NCBI GenBank assembly: GCA_022842225.1
Contig: JALHPX010000108.1
Span: forward strand, 1-8,813
Source of the DNA: a bacterium
GTDB lineage: Bacteria > Bdellovibrionota > FAC87 > UBA2466
Direction of reading: 5' to 3'
Length of the DNA stretch: 8,813 bases
Shown here: one piece after another, positions 1-6,473 of the stretch
Position numbering within the stretch: position 1 is the first letter of the stretch
Layout of the letters: each line of letters opens with the position of its first letter
The notes under the pieces: model-generated
Told to the model about the DNA's origin: nothing
The model's database searches: none
Seen by the model: only the letters and a program-made list of their open reading frames with translations
Translations under genes and position numbers: made by a program

Positions 1-1
1 C

Positions 2-190
2 GCGTACCTGAATGTTTGGCTGACTGCCGCTATTTGGTATCGAGCGAGGATGAAATTTATTCCGGAGATGATGGCGCTGGGTACCTACACACGAGACACC
101 TACTATCACAACTTTCGAGGACTGGTGGAGAATGTCCGAGATTGCCGCGTGGCTGTCATCCGTGCCAGCGACCCGAAATACAATTGGTAG
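2..190 (+). CDS. C-terminal fragment of an unidentified protein
   Basis: This is an open frame from the left edge to a TAG stop at 188-190, giving 62 residues with no start codon inside the window that looks genuine. The fragment starts with a mildly hydrophobic aromatic stretch (AYLNVWLTAAIWY), continues through a basic segment (RARMKF), and ends in DPKYNW. The composition looks like real protein, unlike the overlapping frame that continues to about 312 and runs antisense to the conserved end of fpg. I do not recognise the family. The hydrophobic stretch may be the end of a membrane segment or a buried helix; this is inference. It converges on fpg with only 3 nt between the two stop codons, and no terminator is visible between them. 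Coding potential is fairly likely; the function is unknown. Confidence 0.55.
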   Translation, partial: AYLNVWLTAAIWYRARMKFIPEMMALGTYTRDTYYHNFRGLVENVRDCRVAVIRASDPKYNW

Positions 191-193
191 GGA

Positions 194-1039
194 CTATCTT
201 TTCTGGCAGCGTGGGCAGAAATAACTCGAACGACCGTTCTGAGTTTGTTTTCGAATTCTGCCGCCGCAGTCACGACGCGCGCAGGCCCGGCCAGCTTTCT
301 CGTAAACCTTAAACTCGTCTCTTAGGGTAATGGGTTCACCCGTCGGGTAGACTGCGTTTTCTAAGACTTCTACCGTCGTTCGCAAGAGGAGCTTTAGTTT
401 GTCAGCCGAACGTTTACTCGAGAGTAGATGCGTGGGCAGGAACGGGTGAATTTTTGCCCGGTAGAGAATTTCGGAAGCATAGATATTACCGATTCCCGCG
501 ATTACTTTTTGATCCAGCAGAGTGGCCTTAATGCTACTTCGGCGAGCCGCGAAGAGCGCGCGAACTTTTTCAAAGTCCAGACCTTCAAGTGTTGGCTCCA
601 GTCCCAAATTTCTCAGATACGTTGACTGGTAGACTTCGGACAAGGGGTGAAGGTCGATCACTCCGAATCGCCGCGTATCGTTGTACGCCAGCAAAGTGCC
701 ATCTTCGAGCATGAGGGTGACATGGTCGTGCTTGGGTTGCATCGGAGATTGGTAGTAGAAAGCTCCTGGCTCAAAGGATTTTCCATCGCGTTCCATCCGC
801 CATCGCCCCGTCATTCCCAAGTGCACAAGCAATGCCTCTTCAGTGGAAAGTTCCGCGATAATATACTTGGCTCGTCGTGAAACCTGGCGAATCGTAGCGC
901 CTTTGAGTCGCTCGGCGAAATGGGTAGGAAAGGGCACGCGCAGTCCCGTGCCACGTACCGCCGCCCGGACAACCTTCTTGCCGGCCAGGTGTGGCTCGAG
1001 CGCTCGTCTAATGTTTTCTACTTCTGGCAATTCAGGCAT
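194..1039 (-). CDS. fpg: Formamidopyrimidine-DNA glycosylase (Fpg/MutM), loop-deleted form
   Basis: This is a base-excision repair enzyme: a bifunctional DNA glycosylase/AP lyase acting on oxidised purines, of 281 residues. The start is set by the family N-terminus MPELPEVE, because Pro2 must be exposed as the nucleophile; an upstream in-frame ATG at 1087 would bury it. Visible motifs are Pro2, Glu3, the RRAKYI segment with catalytic Lys58, HLGMTG with the intercalating Met (residues 73-78), KHDHV (103-107), NDTRRFG with Arg/Phe (120-126), GIGNIYASE with Asn185 (182-190), and a C-terminal zinc finger with C253, C258, C275 and C278 followed by PRCQ. The finger spacing is C-x4-C-x16-C-x2-C rather than the common C-x2-C first pair, a variant also known in other bacteria. 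Compared with E. coli Fpg, about 13 residues of the alphaF-beta loop that caps 8-oxoguanine are missing between TLR (238-240) and EFKVY (242-246), and there is an insertion of about 12 residues between GMTG and KHDHV. The gene begins inside the end of the upstream kinase gene (8-nt overlap), which suggests translational coupling. The family call is very secure; substrate range is uncertain. Confidence 0.96.
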   Translation of the reverse strand: MPELPEVENIRRALEPHLAGKKVVRAAVRGTGLRVPFPTHFAERLKGATIRQVSRRAKYIIAELSTEEALLVHLGMTGRWRMERDGKSFEPGAFYYQSPMQPKHDHVTLMLEDGTLLAYNDTRRFGVIDLHPLSEVYQSTYLRNLGLEPTLEGLDFEKVRALFAARRSSIKATLLDQKVIAGIGNIYASEILYRAKIHPFLPTHLLSSKRSADKLKLLLRTTVEVLENAVYPTGEPITLRDEFKVYEKAGRACARRDCGGRIRKQTQNGRSSYFCPRCQKR

Positions 1040-4000
1040 GGATTCCAGGTTTAGGAAGGGTGAAGAAGAATTTGGATCCCTTTCCAAAATCTGATTCTAC
1101 CCAAATGGTGCCACCATATCTCTCTACGATATTTTGGCACATGGAAAGTCCAATCCCCGTACCCGGATAGTCTTTGGCATTGTGCAAACGCTGAAAAATC
1201 TGAAAAATACGGGTGGAATATTGTTTTTCAATGCCAATCCCATTGTCGCTCACGCTGAAAAGCCAATCTTCGTCGCGCTCTTCCGCCTCGACTGTGATTT
1301 CGGGTGAAACATCGGGATTTCGGAACTTCAAGCCATTGCCAATCAGGTTCTGAAAAATCTGACCAAGAAGCAATTCGCTGGAGAGCACCGTGGGAAGCGC
1401 TTTGTAATGAATGCTCGCCCCAGCATTGGTAATGGCAACCTTCAGATTCCGCTCGATACGCGAGAGCAACATCTCGCAATCCACCGGTTCGAATTTTACT
1501 TCCGCTCGCGTGGCCTGAGCAAAATCAAGAAGATCGGCAACCAGCTGCTTCATCCGAGCGATGCCAGTGAGTGCGATATCAAAAAACTCGTCTGTCTTGG
1601 GATCAGAGCCTTTGAACTGCCTAAAGATTAAGTCGATGTAAATAGACATCGTCCGCAGCGGCTCCTGCAAATCGTGAGAAGCGATGTAGGCGAATTGTTC
1701 TAGCTGGGTATTGGTCCGCTTTAAGTCCGCCGAGGTCTTGATGATCTCCGACTCTTGCGCGCGTCGTTCGGTGACGTCTTCAATCGCCAGCAAGATCAAG
1801 TCTGGTTCGCCGCCAGCTCCTTCGATTTTGCGTGCGTTGAGCAACATTGTTCTCAGTCCAATGCGCGCAAACCTCTTGGTGACTTCAAAGTTAGTAAAAT
1901 CTTGATTTCCATCTAAAACCCCTGCCAAGAGCGTGCGCAACGAAGCGACATCCCACTCGGATCGATCTAGCTCATGAAAATACTTGCCGATAGTGTCACC
2001 AGGCAGCGTTTGAAACGTCGTAAAGAAAGATCGGCTCGCATTGATCACGCGCAGATGCTTATCCAGCACGATAAGCGGCTCGCGTACCGTGGCGACAATG
2101 GCATTTGCTGCCTCGCGTGAGCGGCGGATAGCATCGATATCAATTAGGACAATGACGGCTCCATCAATACGATTATCCAAAGTCTTGTAAGGGCGAATTT
2201 GGAGTAAATACCACGTACCGCGCCGATCCTGGACCTCGCGCTCAATTGGTGAAAGCGTTTGGGTGACGCTGCGGAGCAGATCATCCAGGTCGACTATCTC
2301 CAGGCCCATGCTCACGTCGCTCAACGGCCGATCGATATCGGAAGAACCTAATCGGAATAATTTGCCCGCTGCGGGAGTGTATCGACGAATCTCGAGCTTC
2401 TTGCTGACGATGACAAGACAAAGTGGGCTGTTTGTCAGAATGTTGGTGAGGTCGTCGTTTAATTGCGTCAACTCAGAATTCCCGTGCTGGAGCTCCGCGT
2501 TGACGGTGTGCAATTCTTCGTTAGTGGACTGCAGTTCTTCCTTGGCAGTTTCCAGTTCTTCATTGGAGCTTTGGAGTTCTTCGTTGCCTGAGACAATTTC
2601 TTCGTTAGCGGAGCGGAGTTCCTCAATCACCGATTCTTGACTCTCGACAGTGGCTTTAAGGGTGTGTCTGGCGGTGGTGAGCGATTCGTATGCGGCTATG
2701 AGTTGTTGGCGGAGCGAATCAACTTCCGTTTTTTTTGCCTTACCTGCCTTTGTCTGCTTCGTCTTTGCTTTGGGAGGTGTGCTTAAGAAAGGCACGCCTC
2801 GGACGTCATCAAATACAATGAGAAAAAACTGTTCATTACTCATCGGCGTTCGAATAGGGCTTGCCTCGATCCGCACATGACGAGTTTCTCCGTTTGATTT
2901 AACCGGAACCGTGTTGGAACTGATCGGACGGTTCGTTTTGCTCGCCTTGAGCAGAACGCTGCGTAGCTCAATCGCCAACTCATCGCGCACCATTTTTAAG
3001 AGACTTAAGCTGGCTGCTCCCGGGGCGAGCGCTAAGTATTTTCCTGTATCTCCTACCGTGTGCAGAATATCGAAATCGGCATTCGTAACGACTCCACTAG
3101 GAGCGTATATGCTCAACATCTGTCGCTGCGCTTCTTTCAACAGATCAAATTGCTTTTCGATTCTCGGCTCGATGGAGCTCACTAGCTTAAGTAAGCGGGG
3201 GGTCTTTCTCACCGATAGAGTTTTCCCCTGCGATTCTCTTTTGACGAAGATTTTGCGTTTGCTGTCTCTAGCCGAAAACAGATTGGAAAACTCTCCGATA
3301 GACTCAGCCGTGCCCAGCACCAACGTTGCCTCGGGTCGGAGTGCGTAATGAAAGATGGGGAAGACTTTCTTCTGTAGTTCGGAGTCTAGATAAATCAACA
3401 AGTTCCGACAGCTGATTAAATCCAGGCCAGAAAATGGCGGGTCTGACGTCACATTATGAACAGAAAAAACGCAGAGATCTCGGATGCGTTTGCAAATCTT
3501 GTAACCCGCTTCCGTTTTGTAGAAGAAGTTTGACACTCGCTCCGGCGAGACATTTCGCAACTGAGTTTCTTGATAAACGCCAATGCGCGCTTTGTTTAAA
3601 GCACGCTCACTAATGTCAGTGGCAAAGACTTGTATGTTGTTCTTCATTGCTGCGCTGTCGAGAGCCTCGAGAAGCAAAATGAGAAGCGAATACACTTCTT
3701 CACCCGTTGAACAACCAGGTACCCAGATCCGAATGGTGTCCTGCGGCGGTCGATTCTTTAATATGCCGGGAATAATCTCATCGCGAATGAAGTCGAAGAC
3801 GTCCGGGTCGCGGAAAAATTCGGTTACGTTGATTAACAGGTCATCATATAGAACCTGCATCTCTTCAGGACTAGTTCGGAGAAAAGCGGCGTAATCTTTT
3901 GGCTGCTCCATTTTTTTGAACACCATTCGTCGGAGCACCCTTCTACGAAGAGTGGATTGCTTATAGTGATTGAATTCCACACCGAACTGTCCGACCAGAA

Positions 4001-4694
4001 GATCGATAATTTCCTCGAAGCCGCCAATCTCCGTAGGTTGCGAAGAGCCCGACAGGCGAGCGGTGAGAAAAGGATGCTTGCTCAGCTGAATGAGATGCTC
4101 GGCGATGCCGACTGGATCCGAGACAAAATCTACACAGCCTGTCGCAGCCGCAGCGAGTGGCATTGCTGCAAATTTGGAGCTGCTATCACTCTGGGCAAAT
4201 GTAATTCCGCCTTCATCTTTAATTACTTGCAGCCCGGCAGCGCCGTCGCTTCCCGATCCTGAGAGAATGATTCCGATGGCCTTAGTTTTTCGAGTCCGAC
4301 CCAAAGTTTCAAAGAATGTATCCACCGACATGTGCCTTCCGCCATCCATCGTCCTGGGGGCGAGGTGGAGATGACCATCGATCATGGAGAGATCGGCAGA
4401 TGGGGGGATTACGTAGACGTTGTCCTCGAGCATGCGAACGCCTTGAGTCACTTCAGTGACCGGCATGTCCGTTTCTTTACCGAGAATATCGGCCAGCGCA
4501 CTTTTTTTGGTGGGATCTAGATGCTGAACGACGACAAATATCATCCCGCAATTCGACGGCAGCCTTCGGAACAATGTTCTGAGCGCTTCTAGACCTCCGG
4601 CAGAGGCGCCGATTCCGACGACAGTCAGCTCTTCGGGCGGCCTTGCGGATGATTTTTTTGGTTTTGATGATCTGCTCTTGGGAGTCTTGGACAT
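1032..4694 (-). CDS. CheB-CheR-PAS-PAS hybrid sensor histidine kinase
   Basis: This is a 1220-residue cytoplasmic multidomain signalling protein with no membrane segment. In order: a basic N-terminal tail (1-20); a CheB methylesterase/deamidase domain (about 24-205) with Ser31 in GASAGG, His58 in VQHLD and Asp150 in SGSGSDG; a CheR methyltransferase domain (about 225-487) with NVTEFFRD (289-296), the SAM motif GCSTGEE (327-333) and SCRNLLIYLD (428-437); a PAS-like segment (about 520-630); a Lys-rich linker (641-656); a long coiled coil (about 657-750) with a regular NEEL heptad; a PAS domain (about 755-855); a second PAS (about 863-978); HisKA with His1007 in SHDLQEP; and HATPase_c with N1116/N1120, DNGIGI (1150-1155) and GTGIGL (1178-1183). 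All catalytic residues appear present. Unlike classical CheB there is no N-terminal receiver domain. A GAGGT Shine-Dalgarno precedes the ATG. The response regulator 44 nt upstream is the likely phosphotransfer partner. The architecture is a known fusion class of environmental bacteria; signal and methylation targets are unknown. Confidence 0.95.
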   Translation of the reverse strand: MSKTPKSRSSKPKKSSARPPEELTVVGIGASAGGLEALRTLFRRLPSNCGMIFVVVQHLDPTKKSALADILGKETDMPVTEVTQGVRMLEDNVYVIPPSADLSMIDGHLHLAPRTMDGGRHMSVDTFFETLGRTRKTKAIGIILSGSGSDGAAGLQVIKDEGGITFAQSDSSSKFAAMPLAAAATGCVDFVSDPVGIAEHLIQLSKHPFLTARLSGSSQPTEIGGFEEIIDLLVGQFGVEFNHYKQSTLRRRVLRRMVFKKMEQPKDYAAFLRTSPEEMQVLYDDLLINVTEFFRDPDVFDFIRDEIIPGILKNRPPQDTIRIWVPGCSTGEEVYSLLILLLEALDSAAMKNNIQVFATDISERALNKARIGVYQETQLRNVSPERVSNFFYKTEAGYKICKRIRDLCVFSVHNVTSDPPFSGLDLISCRNLLIYLDSELQKKVFPIFHYALRPEATLVLGTAESIGEFSNLFSARDSKRKIFVKRESQGKTLSVRKTPRLLKLVSSIEPRIEKQFDLLKEAQRQMLSIYAPSGVVTNADFDILHTVGDTGKYLALAPGAASLSLLKMVRDELAIELRSVLLKASKTNRPISSNTVPVKSNGETRHVRIEASPIRTPMSNEQFFLIVFDDVRGVPFLSTPPKAKTKQTKAGKAKKTEVDSLRQQLIAAYESLTTARHTLKATVESQESVIEELRSANEEIVSGNEELQSSNEELETAKEELQSTNEELHTVNAELQHGNSELTQLNDDLTNILTNSPLCLVIVSKKLEIRRYTPAAGKLFRLGSSDIDRPLSDVSMGLEIVDLDDLLRSVTQTLSPIEREVQDRRGTWYLLQIRPYKTLDNRIDGAVIVLIDIDAIRRSREAANAIVATVREPLIVLDKHLRVINASRSFFTTFQTLPGDTIGKYFHELDRSEWDVASLRTLLAGVLDGNQDFTNFEVTKRFARIGLRTMLLNARKIEGAGGEPDLILLAIEDVTERRAQESEIIKTSADLKRTNTQLEQFAYIASHDLQEPLRTMSIYIDLIFRQFKGSDPKTDEFFDIALTGIARMKQLVADLLDFAQATRAEVKFEPVDCEMLLSRIERNLKVAITNAGASIHYKALPTVLSSELLLGQIFQNLIGNGLKFRNPDVSPEITVEAEERDEDWLFSVSDNGIGIEKQYSTRIFQIFQRLHNAKDYPGTGIGLSMCQNIVERYGGTIWVESDFGKGSKFFFTLPKPGIHA

Positions 4695-4697
4695 GCT

Positions 4698-4702
4698 ACC
4701 TC
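4698..4702 (-). promoter_or_regulatory. Ribosome binding site of the CheB-CheR-kinase gene
   Basis: GAGGT reads on the minus strand 3 nt before the ATG at 4694. It supports this start for the kinase and shows that the gene can be translated independently even though it probably shares a transcript with the response regulator. Confidence 0.55.
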
Positions 4703-4738
4703 GAAGCAGTTAGCTGCAATTAGTGCTCCACCGGTAAC

Positions 4739-5203
4739 TCAATTGGTCGCCAGGCGGCGGAGCGGGGCTAAATCGGAATCCTGCGGGCGTATCATATCTG
4801 TTTTCGACACGTATTCATCCATTAGCTGGACGGCATTGAAGAAAGAATCTGCGGTAGCGGGTTTGTTGAGCTGGAACGCGAGATTATCATTTAAGTAGCG
4901 CTCGGTACTTCGTCCAAAGCGGCCACCGGAAAAGACGACAAAAGGAACATTGCGAAGGCTTGGATTCTTTCTAACTTCACGCAGCACTTCCATACCGTTC
5001 ATTCGAGGGAGGTTCCAATCGAGAATTACAAGGTTGGGAATGGGAGCATCCGCGTGCTCTCCTCGACGACAGAGATAGTTCACTGCCTGCTCACCATCAC
5101 GCACGATGGTAAGCCGATTCTTCGACCCAAATTTTTGGAGCGCCATTTCGACGAGTGCTGCGTCGGAGTCGTTGTCTTCGACTAGAAGAATTACCTTGGG
5201 CAT
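4739..5203 (-). CDS. Single-domain response regulator (Rcp1/CheY-like)
   Basis: This is a stand-alone receiver protein of 154 residues with no output domain. It is likely the phospho-acceptor for the adjacent kinase. The receiver signature is complete: acidic pair E9/D10 in LLVEDN, phospho-acceptor D62 in ILDWNLPRMNG, switch Ser92 in FSGG and Lys114 in LNKP. The C-terminal region (about 131-154) is a short polar tail. The extended spacing between the acidic pair and D62, with the insert YLCRRGEHADAPIPN, is typical of the Rcp1-like family that pairs with phytochrome-type kinases. The start at 5203 (MPKVILLVEDN) fits the family length; another in-frame ATG at 5230 would add nine residues, and neither has a strong Shine-Dalgarno. 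It lies 89 nt (62 nt with the longer start) downstream of yjdM and 44 nt upstream of the kinase. Family call secure; start uncertain. Confidence 0.93.
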   Translation of the reverse strand: MPKVILLVEDNDSDAALVEMALQKFGSKNRLTIVRDGEQAVNYLCRRGEHADAPIPNLVILDWNLPRMNGMEVLREVRKNPSLRNVPFVVFSGGRFGRSTERYLNDNLAFQLNKPATADSFFNAVQLMDEYVSKTDMIRPQDSDLAPLRRLATN

Positions 5204-5292
5204 TTGGTGTGCACCATACGCCCGCACCATGGGATAGCAATCGCTAAATGACTCGACTGGTCAAGCGTTTGATACCTTAGTGGGTTTTCGGC

Positions 5293-5643
5293 TCACGCTT
5301 TCTTCACAAACTCCGATTTCAAGTTCATGGCTCCAATTCCGTCGATTCTACAGGCGATGTTGTGGCCGTCAGCGCCATCGACAATCCGAATTGCCTTCAC
5401 CTTGGTGCCCACTTTCACGACAGAAGAGGAACCCTTCACTTTGAGGTCTTTGATGACCGTTACGGCATCACCGTCGGCCAGTACGTTGCCATAAGCATCA
5501 CGCACATGATTATCCGTATCGCCCGCTTGCTCCTGTGGAGCCTGCTCCGCGGACATCCATTCGTGAGAACAATCGAGACAATTCCATAAGGTGGCATCGC
5601 TATAGATGTTTTCGGACTGGCATTTAGGACAGCTCGTTTGCAT
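5293..5643 (-). CDS. yjdM: YjdM (PhnA-type) zinc-ribbon protein
   Basis: This is a small soluble protein of 116 residues, very close in layout and motifs to E. coli YjdM (formerly PhnA). The N-terminal zinc ribbon has C5-x2-C8 and C22-x2-C25. After a Gln/Glu-rich linker (about 33-45) comes the conserved C-terminal domain, with VRDAYGNVLADGD (47-59), TVIKDLKVKGSS (62-73), KVGTKV (77-82) and the terminal LKSEFVKK. The family was named for alkylphosphonate uptake, but that role is not established; no phn transport or C-P lyase genes are present here, so I would not infer phosphonate metabolism. The ATG start matches the family N-terminus; the Shine-Dalgarno is weak. The gene is divergent from the secreted peptidase-like gene at 5694 with 50 nt between starts, and is the first gene of the minus-strand group. 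Its relation to the signalling genes is unclear. Confidence 0.94.
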   Translation of the reverse strand: MQTSCPKCQSENIYSDATLWNCLDCSHEWMSAEQAPQEQAGDTDNHVRDAYGNVLADGDAVTVIKDLKVKGSSSVVKVGTKVKAIRIVDGADGHNIACRIDGIGAMNLKSEFVKKA

Positions 5644-5673
5644 GGCCGGATTAAAACACTAGATTCAGAAATG

Positions 5674-5682
5674 TGCTATAGC
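5674..5682 (+). promoter_or_regulatory. Possible extended -10 promoter for the gene at 5694
   Basis: TGCTATAGC resembles an extended -10 element (TGn followed by a TATAAT-like hexamer, 4 of 6 matches). No good -35 lies 17 nt upstream, which is tolerated for extended -10 promoters. A start about 7 nt downstream would leave only a few bases before the ATG at 5694, a near-leaderless mRNA, which agrees with the absence of a Shine-Dalgarno there. This is inference from one short motif. Confidence 0.25.
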
Positions 5683-5693
5683 CGTGCTCGGTC

Positions 5694-6440
5694 ATGAAGC
5701 GTGTATTGCTCGTTATTTACCTGTTTGCCCTGACGTTCAAAGCCTGGGCGAATCTTGCCCCACCCGAGCTGATTTGCCGTGCGCAGATCCTGCACTCCGC
5801 TAACCGAAAAGTGAAACCACGGTTGCGGTCGTTGGGGTACATCCGCCACAACTTTCAATTTGAATTCGACACTCCCTTGGGGCCCGTCATGCTCACGCAA
5901 AGCCTTTCGCCGGTTTCCAGCGAGCACCTCAGTCCCGATCATATTTTTGCAACCCATTTTGAACCCACCGTGGATAGAGAGCGCAATTGGATTGTCTGCT
6001 CATTTGACTACCCCTGGTTCCATCCTTCCAATCATCGGGCGAATTGCCACGCCTTTGCGTCGGCGTCGCGCGTCGGCATTGCGGCAGATTTCTGGCTTCC
6101 CGCGGACAGAGTCCGCAACGCCGTCTACGGCGATAGCTATGAAGTCTTGCTTCGGTCGTATTTTGAAAATGTTGCGGAAGGGGCGATAGCCGACGCACAA
6201 TCGGTGCTTGCCGGGGAAGGGGCGCGAGAGGGAGATCTCGTTGTCTTTGGCCGTAATTACCCCAACTATTTTTTAAAAGAACATTCCGGGCTGCTGTTTT
6301 GGCAAGACGGCGAATGGCGACTGCTTCACAAAGTCGGTGAAGGGCCGATTCTTCTTACGCCCATTGACGATGTGCTCACGCGATACGATTCGAATGTTCG
6401 CGACTTTCGGGTTTACCGAGCAGCCGACGAGCCGACTTAG
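5694..6440 (+). CDS. Secreted NlpC/P60-like cysteine peptidase candidate
   Basis: This is a 248-residue exported protein. Residues 1-19 form a signal peptide (MKRVLL, hydrophobic core, AWA cleavage site before N20). I do not recognise a named family, but the C-terminal half follows the NlpC/P60 order: a Cys at the start of a small-residue helix (NCHAFASASRVG, C118), then GDLVVFG (180-186), then His197 in EHSGLLFW, then a third polar residue, probably His212 in LLHKVGEG. The same order of Cys-helix, GDLV strand, His-strand and second His is seen in NlpC/P60 endopeptidases, which cut peptidoglycan stem peptides in the periplasm. Residues 25-115 do not resemble anything I know and may be a substrate-recognition region. 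A TAG in frame just upstream (5679-5681) limits the start to ATG 5694; no Shine-Dalgarno is visible. It is convergent with the SH3b-barrel gene, 33 nt away. The exported status is well supported; peptidase activity is inference. A CHAP or amidase relative is an alternative. Confidence 0.85.
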   Translation: MKRVLLVIYLFALTFKAWANLAPPELICRAQILHSANRKVKPRLRSLGYIRHNFQFEFDTPLGPVMLTQSLSPVSSEHLSPDHIFATHFEPTVDRERNWIVCSFDYPWFHPSNHRANCHAFASASRVGIAADFWLPADRVRNAVYGDSYEVLLRSYFENVAEGAIADAQSVLAGEGAREGDLVVFGRNYPNYFLKEHSGLLFWQDGEWRLLHKVGEGPILLTPIDDVLTRYDSNVRDFRVYRAADEPT

Positions 6441-6473
6441 TTACTGATAAAATTTAGAAACTAGCGTGCCGCT

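Noticed and set aside
16..312. 98-codon plus-strand open frame across the fpg C-terminus
   Set aside because: It runs antisense to the conserved zinc finger of fpg and competes with a better-looking frame ending at 190; composition (many Arg/Ser/Gly) is that of an off-frame translation.
1040..1087. Longer fpg start at 1087
   Set aside because: It would add 16 residues before the Pro2 nucleophile, which must be N-terminal for Fpg activity, and would increase the overlap with the kinase gene to 56 nt.
2263..3348. Several plus-strand open frames (2263-2640, 2650-2880, 2911-3348)
   Set aside because: All lie antisense to the kinase gene. The Ser-rich one at 2263-2640 is simply the complement of the NEEL heptad repeats.
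3957..4374. Two overlapping plus-strand open frames opposite the CheB domain
   Set aside because: They are shadows of the well-supported CheB coding sequence, with no recognisable motifs and no ribosome binding site.
5235..5264. Possible promoter for the response regulator (TTGACC on the minus strand at 5259-5264)
   Set aside because: The -35-like hexamer is good, but at 17-18 nt spacing the -10 candidates match the consensus very poorly, so I do not call it.
6441..6473. Bidirectional terminator between the convergent peptidase-like and SH3b-barrel genes
   Set aside because: The 33-nt gap is AT-rich but contains no stem-loop with a U tract.
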